Positions 25,200 through 32,575 of a DNA stretch of 33,410 nucleotides are shown here, piece after piece. The translations under genes were made by a program, and so were the position numbers. The DNA is from Roseburia sp. (lineage in GTDB: Bacteria > Bacillota > Clostridia > Oscillospirales > Ruminococcaceae). The notes beneath the pieces were generated by a model. The model searched no databases, had not been told where the DNA came from, and saw only the letters and a program-made list of their open reading frames with translations. Numbering within the stretch: the first letter of the stretch is position 1; each line of letters begins with the position of its first letter. The stretch spans positions 1-33,410 of the forward strand of contig JAMPCH010000031.1 of assembly GCA_023666265.1 (NCBI GenBank), written 5' to 3'.

Positions 25200-25584
25200 T
25201 CGTAACGAACCCCACAACCGCCGATACGGTCTCCGCGTCGGCGGTTTACGCGGTTAAGGCGGGCGCTTTTATCCCGCCTTAGCCAGCGGTATGTCCGCGA
25301 TCCCCCGTTCCTTCCTTTTTGGGAAGGCGCGCGAACGGGCGGCTTCGCGGATATACCGGTGGCTCGGAATTTAGTCAAAGCGTGAGAAGGGCGCGACGCA
25401 CGGAAGCGTCGGCGGGTCGCCCCAAGCGCGACGCACGGAAGCGGCGGCTGTCCGCCCAAAGTTTCGGCAGGACGCCGAAACCAAAAGCGGACAGCATTGT
25501 ATGGACGCAAGTGCCCAAAGCGACCCGCAAATACTGCACAAAAAAACAAAAAGAAAAAATCGGCACGGAAAGGGAGCGTTCGCC
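25200..25584. other. livJ-livH spacer with stem-loops and a nested-hairpin element
   Basis: Two hairpins follow the livJ stop: AACCGCCGA (25216-25224) with TCGGCGGTT (25238-25246), and AAGGCGGG (25256-25263) with CCCGCCTT (25273-25280). Neither has a T-run, so they probably stabilise or partly end the livJ message rather than fully stop it. CCTTCC-TTTTT-GGGAAGG at 25310-25327 is a bracket motif palindrome. Bases 25394-25528 are a nested hairpin. No separate promoter for livH was found. Confidence 0.55.
25394..25528. repeat. Largest nested hairpin of the family (three levels)
   Basis: First hairpin CGACGC (25394-25399) with GCGTCG (25406-25411), loop ACGGAA. Then an outer stem GCGGGTCGC (25412-25420) with GCGACCCGC (25520-25528), 9 of 9 paired, entered by CCCAAG and left by CCCAAA. 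Inside it GCTGTCCGC (25447-25455) with GCGGACAGC (25487-25495), linkers CCAAA and CAAAA; innermost GTTTCGGC (25461-25468) with GCCGAAAC (25474-25481), loop AGGAC. Confidence 0.75.
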
Positions 25585-26469
25585 ATGAGCTTTTTAAAAT
25601 ATTTCATTAACGGGCTTAGTCTCGGGAGCGTTTACGCGATCATCGCGCTCGGCTATACGATGGTCTACGGGATCGCGAAAATGCTCAATTTCGCCCACGG
25701 GGACGTCATTATGATCGGCGGCTTTGTCGTCTTTACGTGTATGGCAAATCTCGGGATCAACGCGATCCTCGCCTTATTGATCGCGATGATCTTTTGTACG
25801 ATCCTCGGCGTCGTCGTCGAGCGGATCGCCTATCGCCCGCTCAGGAACGCCTCGTCGTCCCTCGCCGTCTTGATCACGGCGATCGGGGTGAGCTACTTCC
25901 TCCAAAATATCGCGCTCTTGATCTTTGGGGCGGACGCTAAGACCTTTACCCCGGTCGTGAGCGCCCCGCCGATCGAGCTATTCGGCGGCGAGCTGACCGT
26001 AACGGTGGTCGCGCTCGTGACGATCGCGGTCAATATCGTCATTATGATCGGGCTTACGCTCTTTATCAAAAAGACCAAGGCGGGACAAGCCATGCAGGCT
26101 GTCTCGGAGGATCGCGGCGCGGCGGCGCTCATGGGGATCAACGTCAACGGGACGATCGCGCTGACCTTCGCGATCGGCTCGGCGCTCGCGGCGGTCGCGG
26201 GGGCGCTGATGTGTTCCGCTTATCCCCAGCTTACCCCCTATACCGGGACGATGCCGGGGATCAAGGCCTTCGTCGCGGCGGTCTTCGGCGGGATCGGCTC
26301 GATCCCCGGCGCGATGATCGGCGGGCTTTTGATCGGGATCATCGAGATCCTCGGGAAGGCGTATATCTCCTCCCAGATGGCGGACGCGATCGTCTTTGTG
26401 ATCCTGATCGTGATCCTACTCGTAAAGCCGGCGGGGATCCTCGGGAAAAACGTACAGGAAAAGGTATAA
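25585..26469 (+). CDS. livH: Branched-chain amino acid ABC transporter permease LivH
   Basis: Protein of 294 residues from ATG 25585, preceded by AAAGGGAG (25570-25576); the open frame runs further upstream through the nested hairpin and is not used. About eight membrane helices. Family motifs: FINGLSLGSVYAIIALGYTMVYGIAKMLNFAHGDVIMIGGF at the start, VERIAYRPLR, and FVAAVFGGIGSIPGAMIGGLLIGIIE near the end, which holds the cytoplasmic coupling segment. It forms the membrane channel with LivM. Confidence 0.95.
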   Translation: MSFLKYFINGLSLGSVYAIIALGYTMVYGIAKMLNFAHGDVIMIGGFVVFTCMANLGINAILALLIAMIFCTILGVVVERIAYRPLRNASSSLAVLITAIGVSYFLQNIALLIFGADAKTFTPVVSAPPIELFGGELTVTVVALVTIAVNIVIMIGLTLFIKKTKAGQAMQAVSEDRGAAALMGINVNGTIALTFAIGSALAAVAGALMCSAYPQLTPYTGTMPGIKAFVAAVFGGIGSIPGAMIGGLLIGIIEILGKAYISSQMADAIVFVILIVILLVKPAGILGKNVQEKV

Positions 26470-26551
26470 CCGTCTCCTTCTTTTATGACAGGGTGAAAAT
26501 CCCGCAGGTTCGAGCGTGTTCGGGTCTGTATCTTACTACGGAGGACGTTTC

Positions 26552-27637
26552 ATGAATAAACGAAAAAATCTGATCAATCAAGGCGTTACTTACGGGATCG
26601 TGATCGTCGCCTACGCCGTGATGATGATCCTACAAGCGACGGGTAATCTCTCGAGCTCGATGCGCGGTTATCTCGTCCCGCTCTGTATCTATATCGTGAT
26701 GGCGGTCTCGCTCAATCTCGTCGTCGGGATCTTAGGCGAGCTTAGCCTCGGTCACGCGGGCTTTATGTGTATCGGCGCTTACTGCGGCGCGGTCTTTTCC
26801 CAGTGTACCGAGACCTTGATCGGCGCGGCGTGGCTTCGCTTTACGCTCGCGATCCTCGTCGGGGCGGTCGCGGCGGCGATCTTTGGGATCCTGATCGGGA
26901 TACCCGTCCTAAGGCTAAAGGGCGACTATCTCGCGATCGTGACGCTCGCCTTTGGCGAGATCATTAAAAATATCGTGAACGTGATCTATCTCGGCGTGGA
27001 TTCGCGGGGGCTCCACCTCTCGTTTGAGAATACCGCCGCGCTCGGGCTCGAGGCGGACGGTAAGGTCGTCATCAAGGGGGCTCAGGGGATCACGGGTACG
27101 CCTCAGGATTCGACCTTTACGGTCGGATTTATCCTCGTCTTGATCACGCTCTTTGTCGTCTTAAATCTCGTCCATTCCCGCGACGGGCGGGCGATCATGT
27201 CGATCCGCGACAATCGGATCGCGGCGGAGTCGATCGGGATCAATATCACGAAGTATAAGCTCATGGTCTTTACGATCTCGGCGGCGCTCGCGGGCGCGGC
27301 GGGGGTGCTTTATTCCCATAACTACGCGACGCTCACGTCGGCGGGCGATAAATTTAACTATAACGCGTCGATCATGATCCTCGTTTATGTCGTCCTCGGC
27401 GGGATCGGGAGTATCCGCGGCTCGGTCATCGCGACGATCATCCTATATATCCTCCCCGAGCGGCTTCGCTTTATCGGCGACTATCGTATGCTCGTCTACG
27501 CGGTAGTACTGATCGCGGTCATGCTCTTTAACTGGAGTCCCAAGGCGATCGGCTGGCGACAGGCGGTCGTAAACGCGATCCGCGCCAAGCTTTTTAAAAA
27601 TAAAACAAAACCGACGGAAGGGGGCGCGGGCGTATGA
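26552..27637 (+). CDS. livM: Branched-chain amino acid ABC transporter permease LivM
   Basis: Protein of 361 residues from ATG 26552; GGAGG at 26540-26544 decides the start. About nine membrane helices. Motifs: VSLNLVVGILGELSLGHAGFMCIGAY, LRLKGDYLAIVTLAFGEIIKNI, AIRDN-type segment IMSIRDNRIAAESIGINITKYKLMVFTISAALAGAAG, and VLGGIGSIRGSVIATIILYILPERLR. Its last codons overlap livG by 4 bases (ATGA arrangement), so translation of the two is coupled. Confidence 0.95.
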   Translation: MNKRKNLINQGVTYGIVIVAYAVMMILQATGNLSSSMRGYLVPLCIYIVMAVSLNLVVGILGELSLGHAGFMCIGAYCGAVFSQCTETLIGAAWLRFTLAILVGAVAAAIFGILIGIPVLRLKGDYLAIVTLAFGEIIKNIVNVIYLGVDSRGLHLSFENTAALGLEADGKVVIKGAQGITGTPQDSTFTVGFILVLITLFVVLNLVHSRDGRAIMSIRDNRIAAESIGINITKYKLMVFTISAALAGAAGVLYSHNYATLTSAGDKFNYNASIMILVYVVLGGIGSIRGSVIATIILYILPERLRFIGDYRMLVYAVVLIAVMLFNWSPKAIGWRQAVVNAIRAKLFKNKTKPTEGGAGV

Positions 27638-28398
27638 GCGAGAATATGCTGGAAGTCACCCACCTCGGGATCTCCTTCGGCGGATTAAAGGCGGTCAATG
27701 ACCTTAATATGACGATCCGTAAGGGTCAGCTCTATGGGATGATCGGACCGAACGGCGCGGGGAAAACGACGGCGTTTAACCTACTCACCGGGGTCTATAA
27801 GGCGGACACGGGGACGACCCTCCTCGACGGGAAAAATATCGTCGGGATGAATACGATCGCGATCAACCGCGCGGGGATCGCGCGGACGTTTCAGAATATC
27901 CGCCTGTTTAAGGCGCTCTCCGTCCTCGATAACGTGAAGGTCGGGCTTCATAACCAAATGGGGTATACGACGATCGAGGGGATCTTACGCTTCCCGCGCT
28001 ATTTTAAGGTCGAGAAAAAAATGAACGAGCGGGCGATCGAGCTTCTCTCGGTCATGGGGCTCGAGGACGAGGCGGCGACGATCGCCGCGAACCTCCCCTA
28101 CGGGAAACAACGTAAGCTCGAGATCGCGCGCGCGCTCGCGACAAATCCCAAGCTCCTTCTCCTCGACGAGCCGGCGGCGGGGATGAACCCCAACGAGACC
28201 GAGGAGCTGATGCGGACGATCCGCTTTGTCCGCGATCGGTTTAAGATGACGATCCTCCTGATCGAGCATGATATGCGGCTCGTGAGCGGGATCTGTGAGG
28301 AGCTGACGGTATTAAACTTTGGTCAGGTCTTAGCCCAGGGGGCGACCGCCGACGTATTAAACGACCCTCGGGTCATTACCGCCTATCTCGGCGAATAA
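27634..28398 (+). CDS. livG: Branched-chain amino acid ABC transporter ATPase LivG
   Basis: Protein of 254 residues. Walker A GPNGAGKTTAFNLLTG, Q-loop in RTFQNIRLF, the LivG-type signature LPYGKQRKLEIARAL in place of LSGGQ, Walker B LLLLDEPAAGMNP, and H-loop ILLIEHDM. The long insert after the Q-loop, with a hydrophobic and basic segment, is usual for LivG. It pairs with LivF to power the importer. Confidence 0.95.
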   Translation: MSENMLEVTHLGISFGGLKAVNDLNMTIRKGQLYGMIGPNGAGKTTAFNLLTGVYKADTGTTLLDGKNIVGMNTIAINRAGIARTFQNIRLFKALSVLDNVKVGLHNQMGYTTIEGILRFPRYFKVEKKMNERAIELLSVMGLEDEAATIAANLPYGKQRKLEIARALATNPKLLLLDEPAAGMNPNETEELMRTIRFVRDRFKMTILLIEHDMRLVSGICEELTVLNFGQVLAQGATADVLNDPRVITAYLGE

Positions 28399-28441
28399 AC
28401 CCTTCCCCAAAAAAGGCTTGTCTTTATTTTTTAGGGCAGGA
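28399..28441. repeat. Facing pair of bracket motif copies between livG and livF
   Basis: CCTTCCCCAAAAAA (28402-28415) and TTTTTTAGGGCAGGAG (28427-28442) are arranged with the A-run and T-run inward, opposite to the usual order. Together they could form an imperfect hairpin within the liv mRNA. Confidence 0.45.
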
Positions 28442-28471
28442 GATAAAGGGGCAAGAAAGGCTGGTACAGCT

Positions 28472-29182
28472 ATGGCAATGCTTGAAATAAAGGATCTCGA
28501 GGTAAGCTATGGGGTCATAAAGGCGATCCGGGGCGTTAGCTTTGAGGTCGACCGGGGCGAGGTCATCGCCCTGATCGGCGCGAACGGCGCGGGAAAAACG
28601 ACGATCCTCCATACGATCACGGGGCTGATCGCCGCGAAGCGCGGGAATATCCTCTTCGACGGGAGGGATCTCACAAAGACCCCCGCCCATAAGATCGTCT
28701 CGATGGGGATGGCGCACGTCCCCGAGGGACGGCGCGTCTTTCAACAGCTCACCGTTTACGAGAACCTCATGATGGGCGCGTATACGCGTAAGGATAAGGC
28801 GGAGATCGCTGAGTCGCTCAAAAACGTCTACGCCCGCTTTCCCCGCCTCGAGGAGCGTAAGACCCAGATCGCGGGGACGCTCTCGGGCGGCGAACAGCAG
28901 ATGCTCGCGATGGGGCGCGCGCTCATGAGTAAGCCGTCGATCCTTTTAATGGACGAGCCGTCGATGGGGCTTTCGCCGCTTTACGTCAACGAGATCTTTG
29001 ATATTATCGAGAAGATCCGCGCGGGCGGGACGACCGTCCTCTTAGTCGAACAAAACGCCAAGAAGGCGCTCTCGATCGCCGACCGCGCCTACGTTCTCGA
29101 GACGGGGACGATCAAGCTCTCGGGGAAGGCTTCCGACCTCATCAACGACGAGGGGATCAAAAAGGCGTACCTCGGGGAATGA
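28472..29182 (+). CDS. livF: Branched-chain amino acid ABC transporter ATPase LivF
   Basis: Protein of 236 residues from ATG 28472 (ATG 28478 also fits); the frame extends to 28418 but that would add residues not found in LivF and would cover the hairpin. Walker A GANGAGKTTILHTITG, VPEGRRVFQQLTVYENL, signature LSGGEQQMLAMGRAL, Walker B ILLMDEPSMGLSP, and the LivF-type LLVEQNA where Gln replaces the H-loop His. Last gene of the liv cluster, ended by the hairpin at 29200-29250. Confidence 0.95.
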   Translation: MAMLEIKDLEVSYGVIKAIRGVSFEVDRGEVIALIGANGAGKTTILHTITGLIAAKRGNILFDGRDLTKTPAHKIVSMGMAHVPEGRRVFQQLTVYENLMMGAYTRKDKAEIAESLKNVYARFPRLEERKTQIAGTLSGGEQQMLAMGRALMSKPSILLMDEPSMGLSPLYVNEIFDIIEKIRAGGTTVLLVEQNAKKALSIADRAYVLETGTIKLSGKASDLINDEGIKKAYLGE

Positions 29183-29188
29183 TCGCCC

Positions 29189-29258
29189 TGCCAACACCGT
29201 ATTTAACAGTCTGCCAACACCGAAATACGGTGTTGGCAGACTGTTAAATAGATTTTTT
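29189..29258 (+). terminator. Terminator of the liv operon with a competing second hairpin
   Basis: A perfect 23-bp stem (29200-29222 with 29228-29250) around AAATA, followed by AGATTTTTTG. In addition TGCCAACACCGTATTT (29189-29204) is an exact complement of 29223-29238, so a second, exclusive 16-bp hairpin is possible. Confidence 0.88.
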
Positions 29259-29592
29259 GAGAGAAGAGTGCAGTAAGAGCGGGGAGAATGGAGAGAATGG
29301 AGAGAATAGAGAAATAAAGAGCGGGGGGCTTTGCCCCCGCAAGCAGGATGCTTGCAGGTGAACGCCCCAAGCGCCGCACGGACGCGGCGCAAACAAAGCG
29401 TTCACCCGAACCCGTCTACCAAAGGAAATAATTTCCTTGAGAATCCTTTATACCCATTGTTACTTCTCTTCTTTGTTGACTTTGTGCCTGTCAGGTCGTG
29501 AAATTGCGGAGAACGGCGATAGATTTGTGCAAAATCGAAAAACCACGCCTCCCCTGCAAGGGACGAGGTTAGCCGCTACGCGGCGCGGAGGG
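29259..29592. repeat. Non-coding region with dispersed repeat copy B
   Basis: Purine-rich GAGA tracts (29259-29318), then copy B of the dispersed repeat (29319-29503), including GCAAGC-AGGAT-GCTTGC and the nested hairpin 29357-29406. Bases 29494-29525 match half of the tandem unit at 22653-22749. Two direct repeats GACGAGGTTAGC...CTACGCGG start near 29562 and 29596. No gene seen. Confidence 0.55.
29357..29406. repeat. Nested hairpin within the dispersed repeat (copy B)
   Basis: Outer GGTGAACGC (29357-29365) with GCGTTCACC (29398-29406), linkers CCCAA and AAACAAA, inner GCGCCGC (29371-29377) with GCGGCGC (29384-29390), loop ACGGAC. It differs from copy A only in the 3' linker. Confidence 0.7.
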
Positions 29593-29622
29593 TTGGACGA
29601 GGTTAGCTCTACGCGGTATTAT
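29593..29622 (+). promoter_or_regulatory. Possible promoter of glmU
   Basis: TTGGAC (29593-29598), 18-base spacer, TATTAT (29617-29622), about 57 bases before the start codon. The best candidate in the gap but not a strong match. Confidence 0.5.
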
Positions 29623-29679
29623 ATTGTATATTTTTGACCTTTTAAGAATAAGAATAAGGGGAAAGGAACGGTAGAAAGC

Positions 29680-31062
29680 ATGAAAAAAAGCGCGATCATA
29701 TTAGCGGCGGGGGACGGGAAGAGAATGAAGTCCGCCCGTCCGAAGGTGCTTTGTGAGGTACTGGAAGAACCCATGCTCGGCTGGATCTTGGACAGCGTGA
29801 CGGCGGCGGGCTTTACGCCGAAGGAGATCGGGATCGTCATCGGGAACGGCGCTGAGGCGGTCACCGACTATCTCGCGAAGCGCGGGTTTTTAAAGACCTA
29901 TCTCCAGAGCGAGCGGCGGGGGACGGGTCACGCCGTCCTAATGGCGCTCCCGCTCGTCGAGGAGAGCGAGGACGTACTTGTGTTTAACGGCGATATGCCC
30001 TTCGTCGACGCGGAGACGATCGCCGACGCGCTCGCCCTTCACCAAAAAAACGGGAACGGCGTGACCGTCGTCTCGGCGGAGCTTAGCGATCCCTTCGGCT
30101 ACGGGCGGATCGTCCTCGACGATCAGGGCGCGTTTCGCGCGATCGTCGAGGAAAAAAACTGTACCCCCGAGGAGGCGGCGATCCGCGAGATCAACGCGGG
30201 GGTCTACTGGTTTAAGGCGGGGGCGTTAAAGGACGCGCTCCTTCGCCTCGCGCCGAACCCCGTCAGCGGGGAATATTATCTCACCGACACGATCGAGCTG
30301 ATCCTCGCGGCGGGCGGACGGGCGGAGGTCTATCGCGCGAGAAACGCCGATCTCGTCCTCGGCGCGAACAGTCGCGCCGATCTCCTCGCCCTCAACGAGA
30401 CCGCGCGGCGAAAGGTCATCGACAAGCACCTCGAAAACGGCGTGGAATTTCTCTCGACCGACGGCGTGATCATCGGGAAGGACGTAAGGATCGGGCGGGA
30501 CACAAAGATCCTCCCGAATACGATCCTACGCGGGACGACCGAGATCGGCGAGGGCTGTATCATCGGTCCGTCGAGCGTGATCGAGAATTGCCGCGTCGGG
30601 GACGGGGTCGTTTTAAACGCCGTACAGGCGTACTCCGCCGAGATCCGCGACCGCGCGAAGGTCGGGCCCTTCGCTCACCTTCGCCCGGGGACGATCCTCC
30701 ACGAGGGGGTAAAGATCGGCGACTTTGTCGAGGTCAAAAACTCGGAGATCGGCGAAAACACCTCGGCGGGTCACCTCACCTACATCGGCGACAGCGACGT
30801 CGGGCGCGGGGTCAATTTCGGCTGCGGCTGTGTGACCGCGAATTACGACGGGATCAATAAATATCGTACCGTGATCGGCGACGACGCGTTTATCGGCTGT
30901 AACACCAACCTCGTCGCGCCCGTCGAGATCGGCGCGAACGCCTCGACCGGCGCGGGCTCGACCATTACCGGGAACGTCCCCGCCGACGGGCTCGCCGTCG
31001 AGCGCGCCGATACCCGGATCGTCGAGCATTGGCAGAAGAATAAGCTGAGACCGAAGAGGTAG
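29680..31062 (+). CDS. glmU: Bifunctional UDP-GlcNAc pyrophosphorylase / glucosamine-1-phosphate acetyltransferase
   Basis: Protein of 460 residues, the usual GlmU length. It acetylates glucosamine 1-phosphate and couples it to UTP, giving UDP-GlcNAc for peptidoglycan. The uridyltransferase domain (about 1-230) has LAAGDGKRMKSARPKVLCEV (Lys in the usual T position of GxGTRM), QSERRGTGHAVLMA and NGDMPF. The acetyltransferase domain (about 250-455) is a left-handed beta helix with hexapeptide repeats and the motifs FAHLRPGT, KNSEIGENTSAGHLTYIGDSDVG (catalytic His) and NFGCGCVTANYDG. Usual neighbours prs or pth are absent. Confidence 0.97.
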   Translation: MKKSAIILAAGDGKRMKSARPKVLCEVLEEPMLGWILDSVTAAGFTPKEIGIVIGNGAEAVTDYLAKRGFLKTYLQSERRGTGHAVLMALPLVEESEDVLVFNGDMPFVDAETIADALALHQKNGNGVTVVSAELSDPFGYGRIVLDDQGAFRAIVEEKNCTPEEAAIREINAGVYWFKAGALKDALLRLAPNPVSGEYYLTDTIELILAAGGRAEVYRARNADLVLGANSRADLLALNETARRKVIDKHLENGVEFLSTDGVIIGKDVRIGRDTKILPNTILRGTTEIGEGCIIGPSSVIENCRVGDGVVLNAVQAYSAEIRDRAKVGPFAHLRPGTILHEGVKIGDFVEVKNSEIGENTSAGHLTYIGDSDVGRGVNFGCGCVTANYDGINKYRTVIGDDAFIGCNTNLVAPVEIGANASTGAGSTITGNVPADGLAVERADTRIVEHWQKNKLRPKR

Positions 31063-31110
31063 GGGTTTTGTTTTCCTTTTCTCATTTCTCAAGTATCGTG
31101 TTTTGTTTGT

Positions 31111-31418
31111 CTATTTTTTGGGAAGGCGCTAAAGCGGGATAGTTTTCAACCCTAATCTCCGCTGACGAAAAAACGTAAGCGGGGGACAGGAAATCAAAAT
31201 GCGCCGTCTAGCCAAATCCCCCGAGCGGAAACCGTCCGACCCCGTTTAAGGGCATACAAGTTCGGAAAGCCCTTAAACGGGTTGAGGACATTTCCGTGAG
31301 GGCGACTTTGCGCCACTTTGGTCGGACAAAGTGGCAAAAAAATTGCCTCAGTTTGCCAAAACTGCAATTATTGGAAAAAGGGACGAACGCCTTCACGCTT
31401 TAACCCCTTCCCAAAAAC
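31111..31418 (+). ncRNA. Candidate structured RNA with a pseudoknot, class not identified
   Basis: About 300 bases with several compatible helices: GGCGC (31125-31129) with GCGCC (31201-31205); CCGCT-g-ACG (31159-31167) with CGT-a-AGCGG (31174-31182); perfect 13-bp stem CCCGTTTAAGGGC (31241-31253) with its complement (31269-31281); perfect 9-bp stem GCCACTTTG (31312-31320) with CAAAGTGGC (31327-31335). The six-base loop GTCGGA of the last hairpin is the exact complement of TCCGAC at 31235-31240, a pseudoknot. Inverse bracket motifs lie at both ends. Strand is assumed from flanking genes. It may be a stand-alone RNA, a leader of the following protease gene, or a mobile element; the raiA class is one candidate to test. 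Confidence 0.45.
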
Positions 31419-31458
31419 AACGGCAATTATCATCGAAAAAATGAAAGAAGGACAAAAA

Positions 31459-32535
31459 ATGGAAGAAATCACGCTAGACCCCACCCCCTCTCTCCCCGAA
31501 TACCGAAAAACGGCGTACAAGGTCGGCGTCTTTACGGCGATCCTCTTCTTTTTACGCGTCCCGGCGGGGCTCTCGATCTCGGCGCTCTACGCGCTCGGGA
31601 GCGGCTCGCTCTCCGCCGATGCGCTCTATCTCCTCCACCTGAGTATTTCCTTCCTTTTTCTCCAGCTCCTCCCCGCGCTGATCGGAGCGGGGATGTTCGG
31701 CTTCTTTCGGGAGAAGGGGGCGCGGCTCAAAGCCCTCTATCGCGTCCCCGAGCGCTGTTCCCGCGCGATCGGGAACTTCCCCGCCGTCTACGGGATCGGT
31801 CAGCTCGTCAATATCCTCACGATCGTCGTGATGTACCTCGTCACGGCGAACAGCGACCTCAACGCCTCGCTCAATCCCGTGATGAGCCTTACCGCGCCGA
31901 GCCTCTCGAGCGCGTGGGCGACGTTCGTTTTCGCGGCGCTCATCGCGCCCGTTTTTGAGGAATTCGCCTTTCGCGGGGTGCTTCTCCAAACGCTGAAGCC
32001 CTACGGGAACGGGCTATCCATCCTCTTCTCGGGGATCTTATTCGGCGTTTATCACGGGAATTTGAGCCAGTGCTTTTACGCGACGGCGATCGGGATCGCG
32101 CTCGGCTATCTCGCGAACGTGACCGGCTCGCTCGTCCCGACGACCGTCATCCATATTCTCGTCAACAGTATCGCGAGCGGGCTTCTCGTCCTTTTATCGA
32201 CCCCGTCGATCCAGCTCTATCTCCTCTCGGGGGAGGAGGGCGCGATCCCCGACGGCGATATGCTCCTGATCGTCTTTTTCGCCGTCTTTACGATCAGCGC
32301 GCTCTTACTCGGTCTCACGGGTATGATCCACGCGTTTTTTAAGCTCCCAAAGATCCTCCGCGTCCCCCTCCCAAAGATCTTTACCGAGCTCACGAACGGT
32401 AAAAAGCTCAAAATGATCCTTATATCCGTCCCGATGACGATCGCGTTCCTCCTCCTCCTCGACCTCTATATCCCGCCCATGCTCGAGGACTTCCCGAGCA
32501 TGACCGAGCGGCTCGCCGAGCTGTTTTTCCCGTAA
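31459..32535 (+). CDS. CPBP-family intramembrane metalloprotease (first of two)
   Basis: Protein of 358 residues from ATG 31459, preceded by AAGAAGGA; ATG 31441 lies inside that ribosome binding site region and is less likely. About eight membrane helices. The CPBP (Abi/CAAX protease) motifs are present: PVFEEFAFRGVLLQTL with the EExxxR glutamates and arginine (near residue 165-170), FGVYHGNLSQCFYATAIG with the second-site His, and TTVIHILVNSIAS with HxxxN. The family contains Rce1-like proteases and bacteriocin self-immunity proteins. A C-terminal extension of about 90 residues (LPKILRVPLPKIFTELTNGKKL and a last helix) is unusual. Its paralogue follows 40 bases downstream. Confidence 0.9.
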   Translation: MEEITLDPTPSLPEYRKTAYKVGVFTAILFFLRVPAGLSISALYALGSGSLSADALYLLHLSISFLFLQLLPALIGAGMFGFFREKGARLKALYRVPERCSRAIGNFPAVYGIGQLVNILTIVVMYLVTANSDLNASLNPVMSLTAPSLSSAWATFVFAALIAPVFEEFAFRGVLLQTLKPYGNGLSILFSGILFGVYHGNLSQCFYATAIGIALGYLANVTGSLVPTTVIHILVNSIASGLLVLLSTPSIQLYLLSGEEGAIPDGDMLLIVFFAVFTISALLLGLTGMIHAFFKLPKILRVPLPKIFTELTNGKKLKMILISVPMTIAFLLLLDLYIPPMLEDFPSMTERLAELFFP

Positions 32536-32575
32536 TTCGTTCCCTTAAAATTTTTCGATCCGTTTCCCAAGCGAG

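Noticed and set aside
25200-25290. Riboswitch or T-box controlling the liv genes
   Set aside because: No T-box sequence or other known aptamer core is visible; only simple hairpins after the livJ stop.
26500-26545. Possible tRNA T-loop (AGGTTCGAGC)
   Set aside because: No acceptor, D or anticodon arm can be drawn around it; it is the livM leader.
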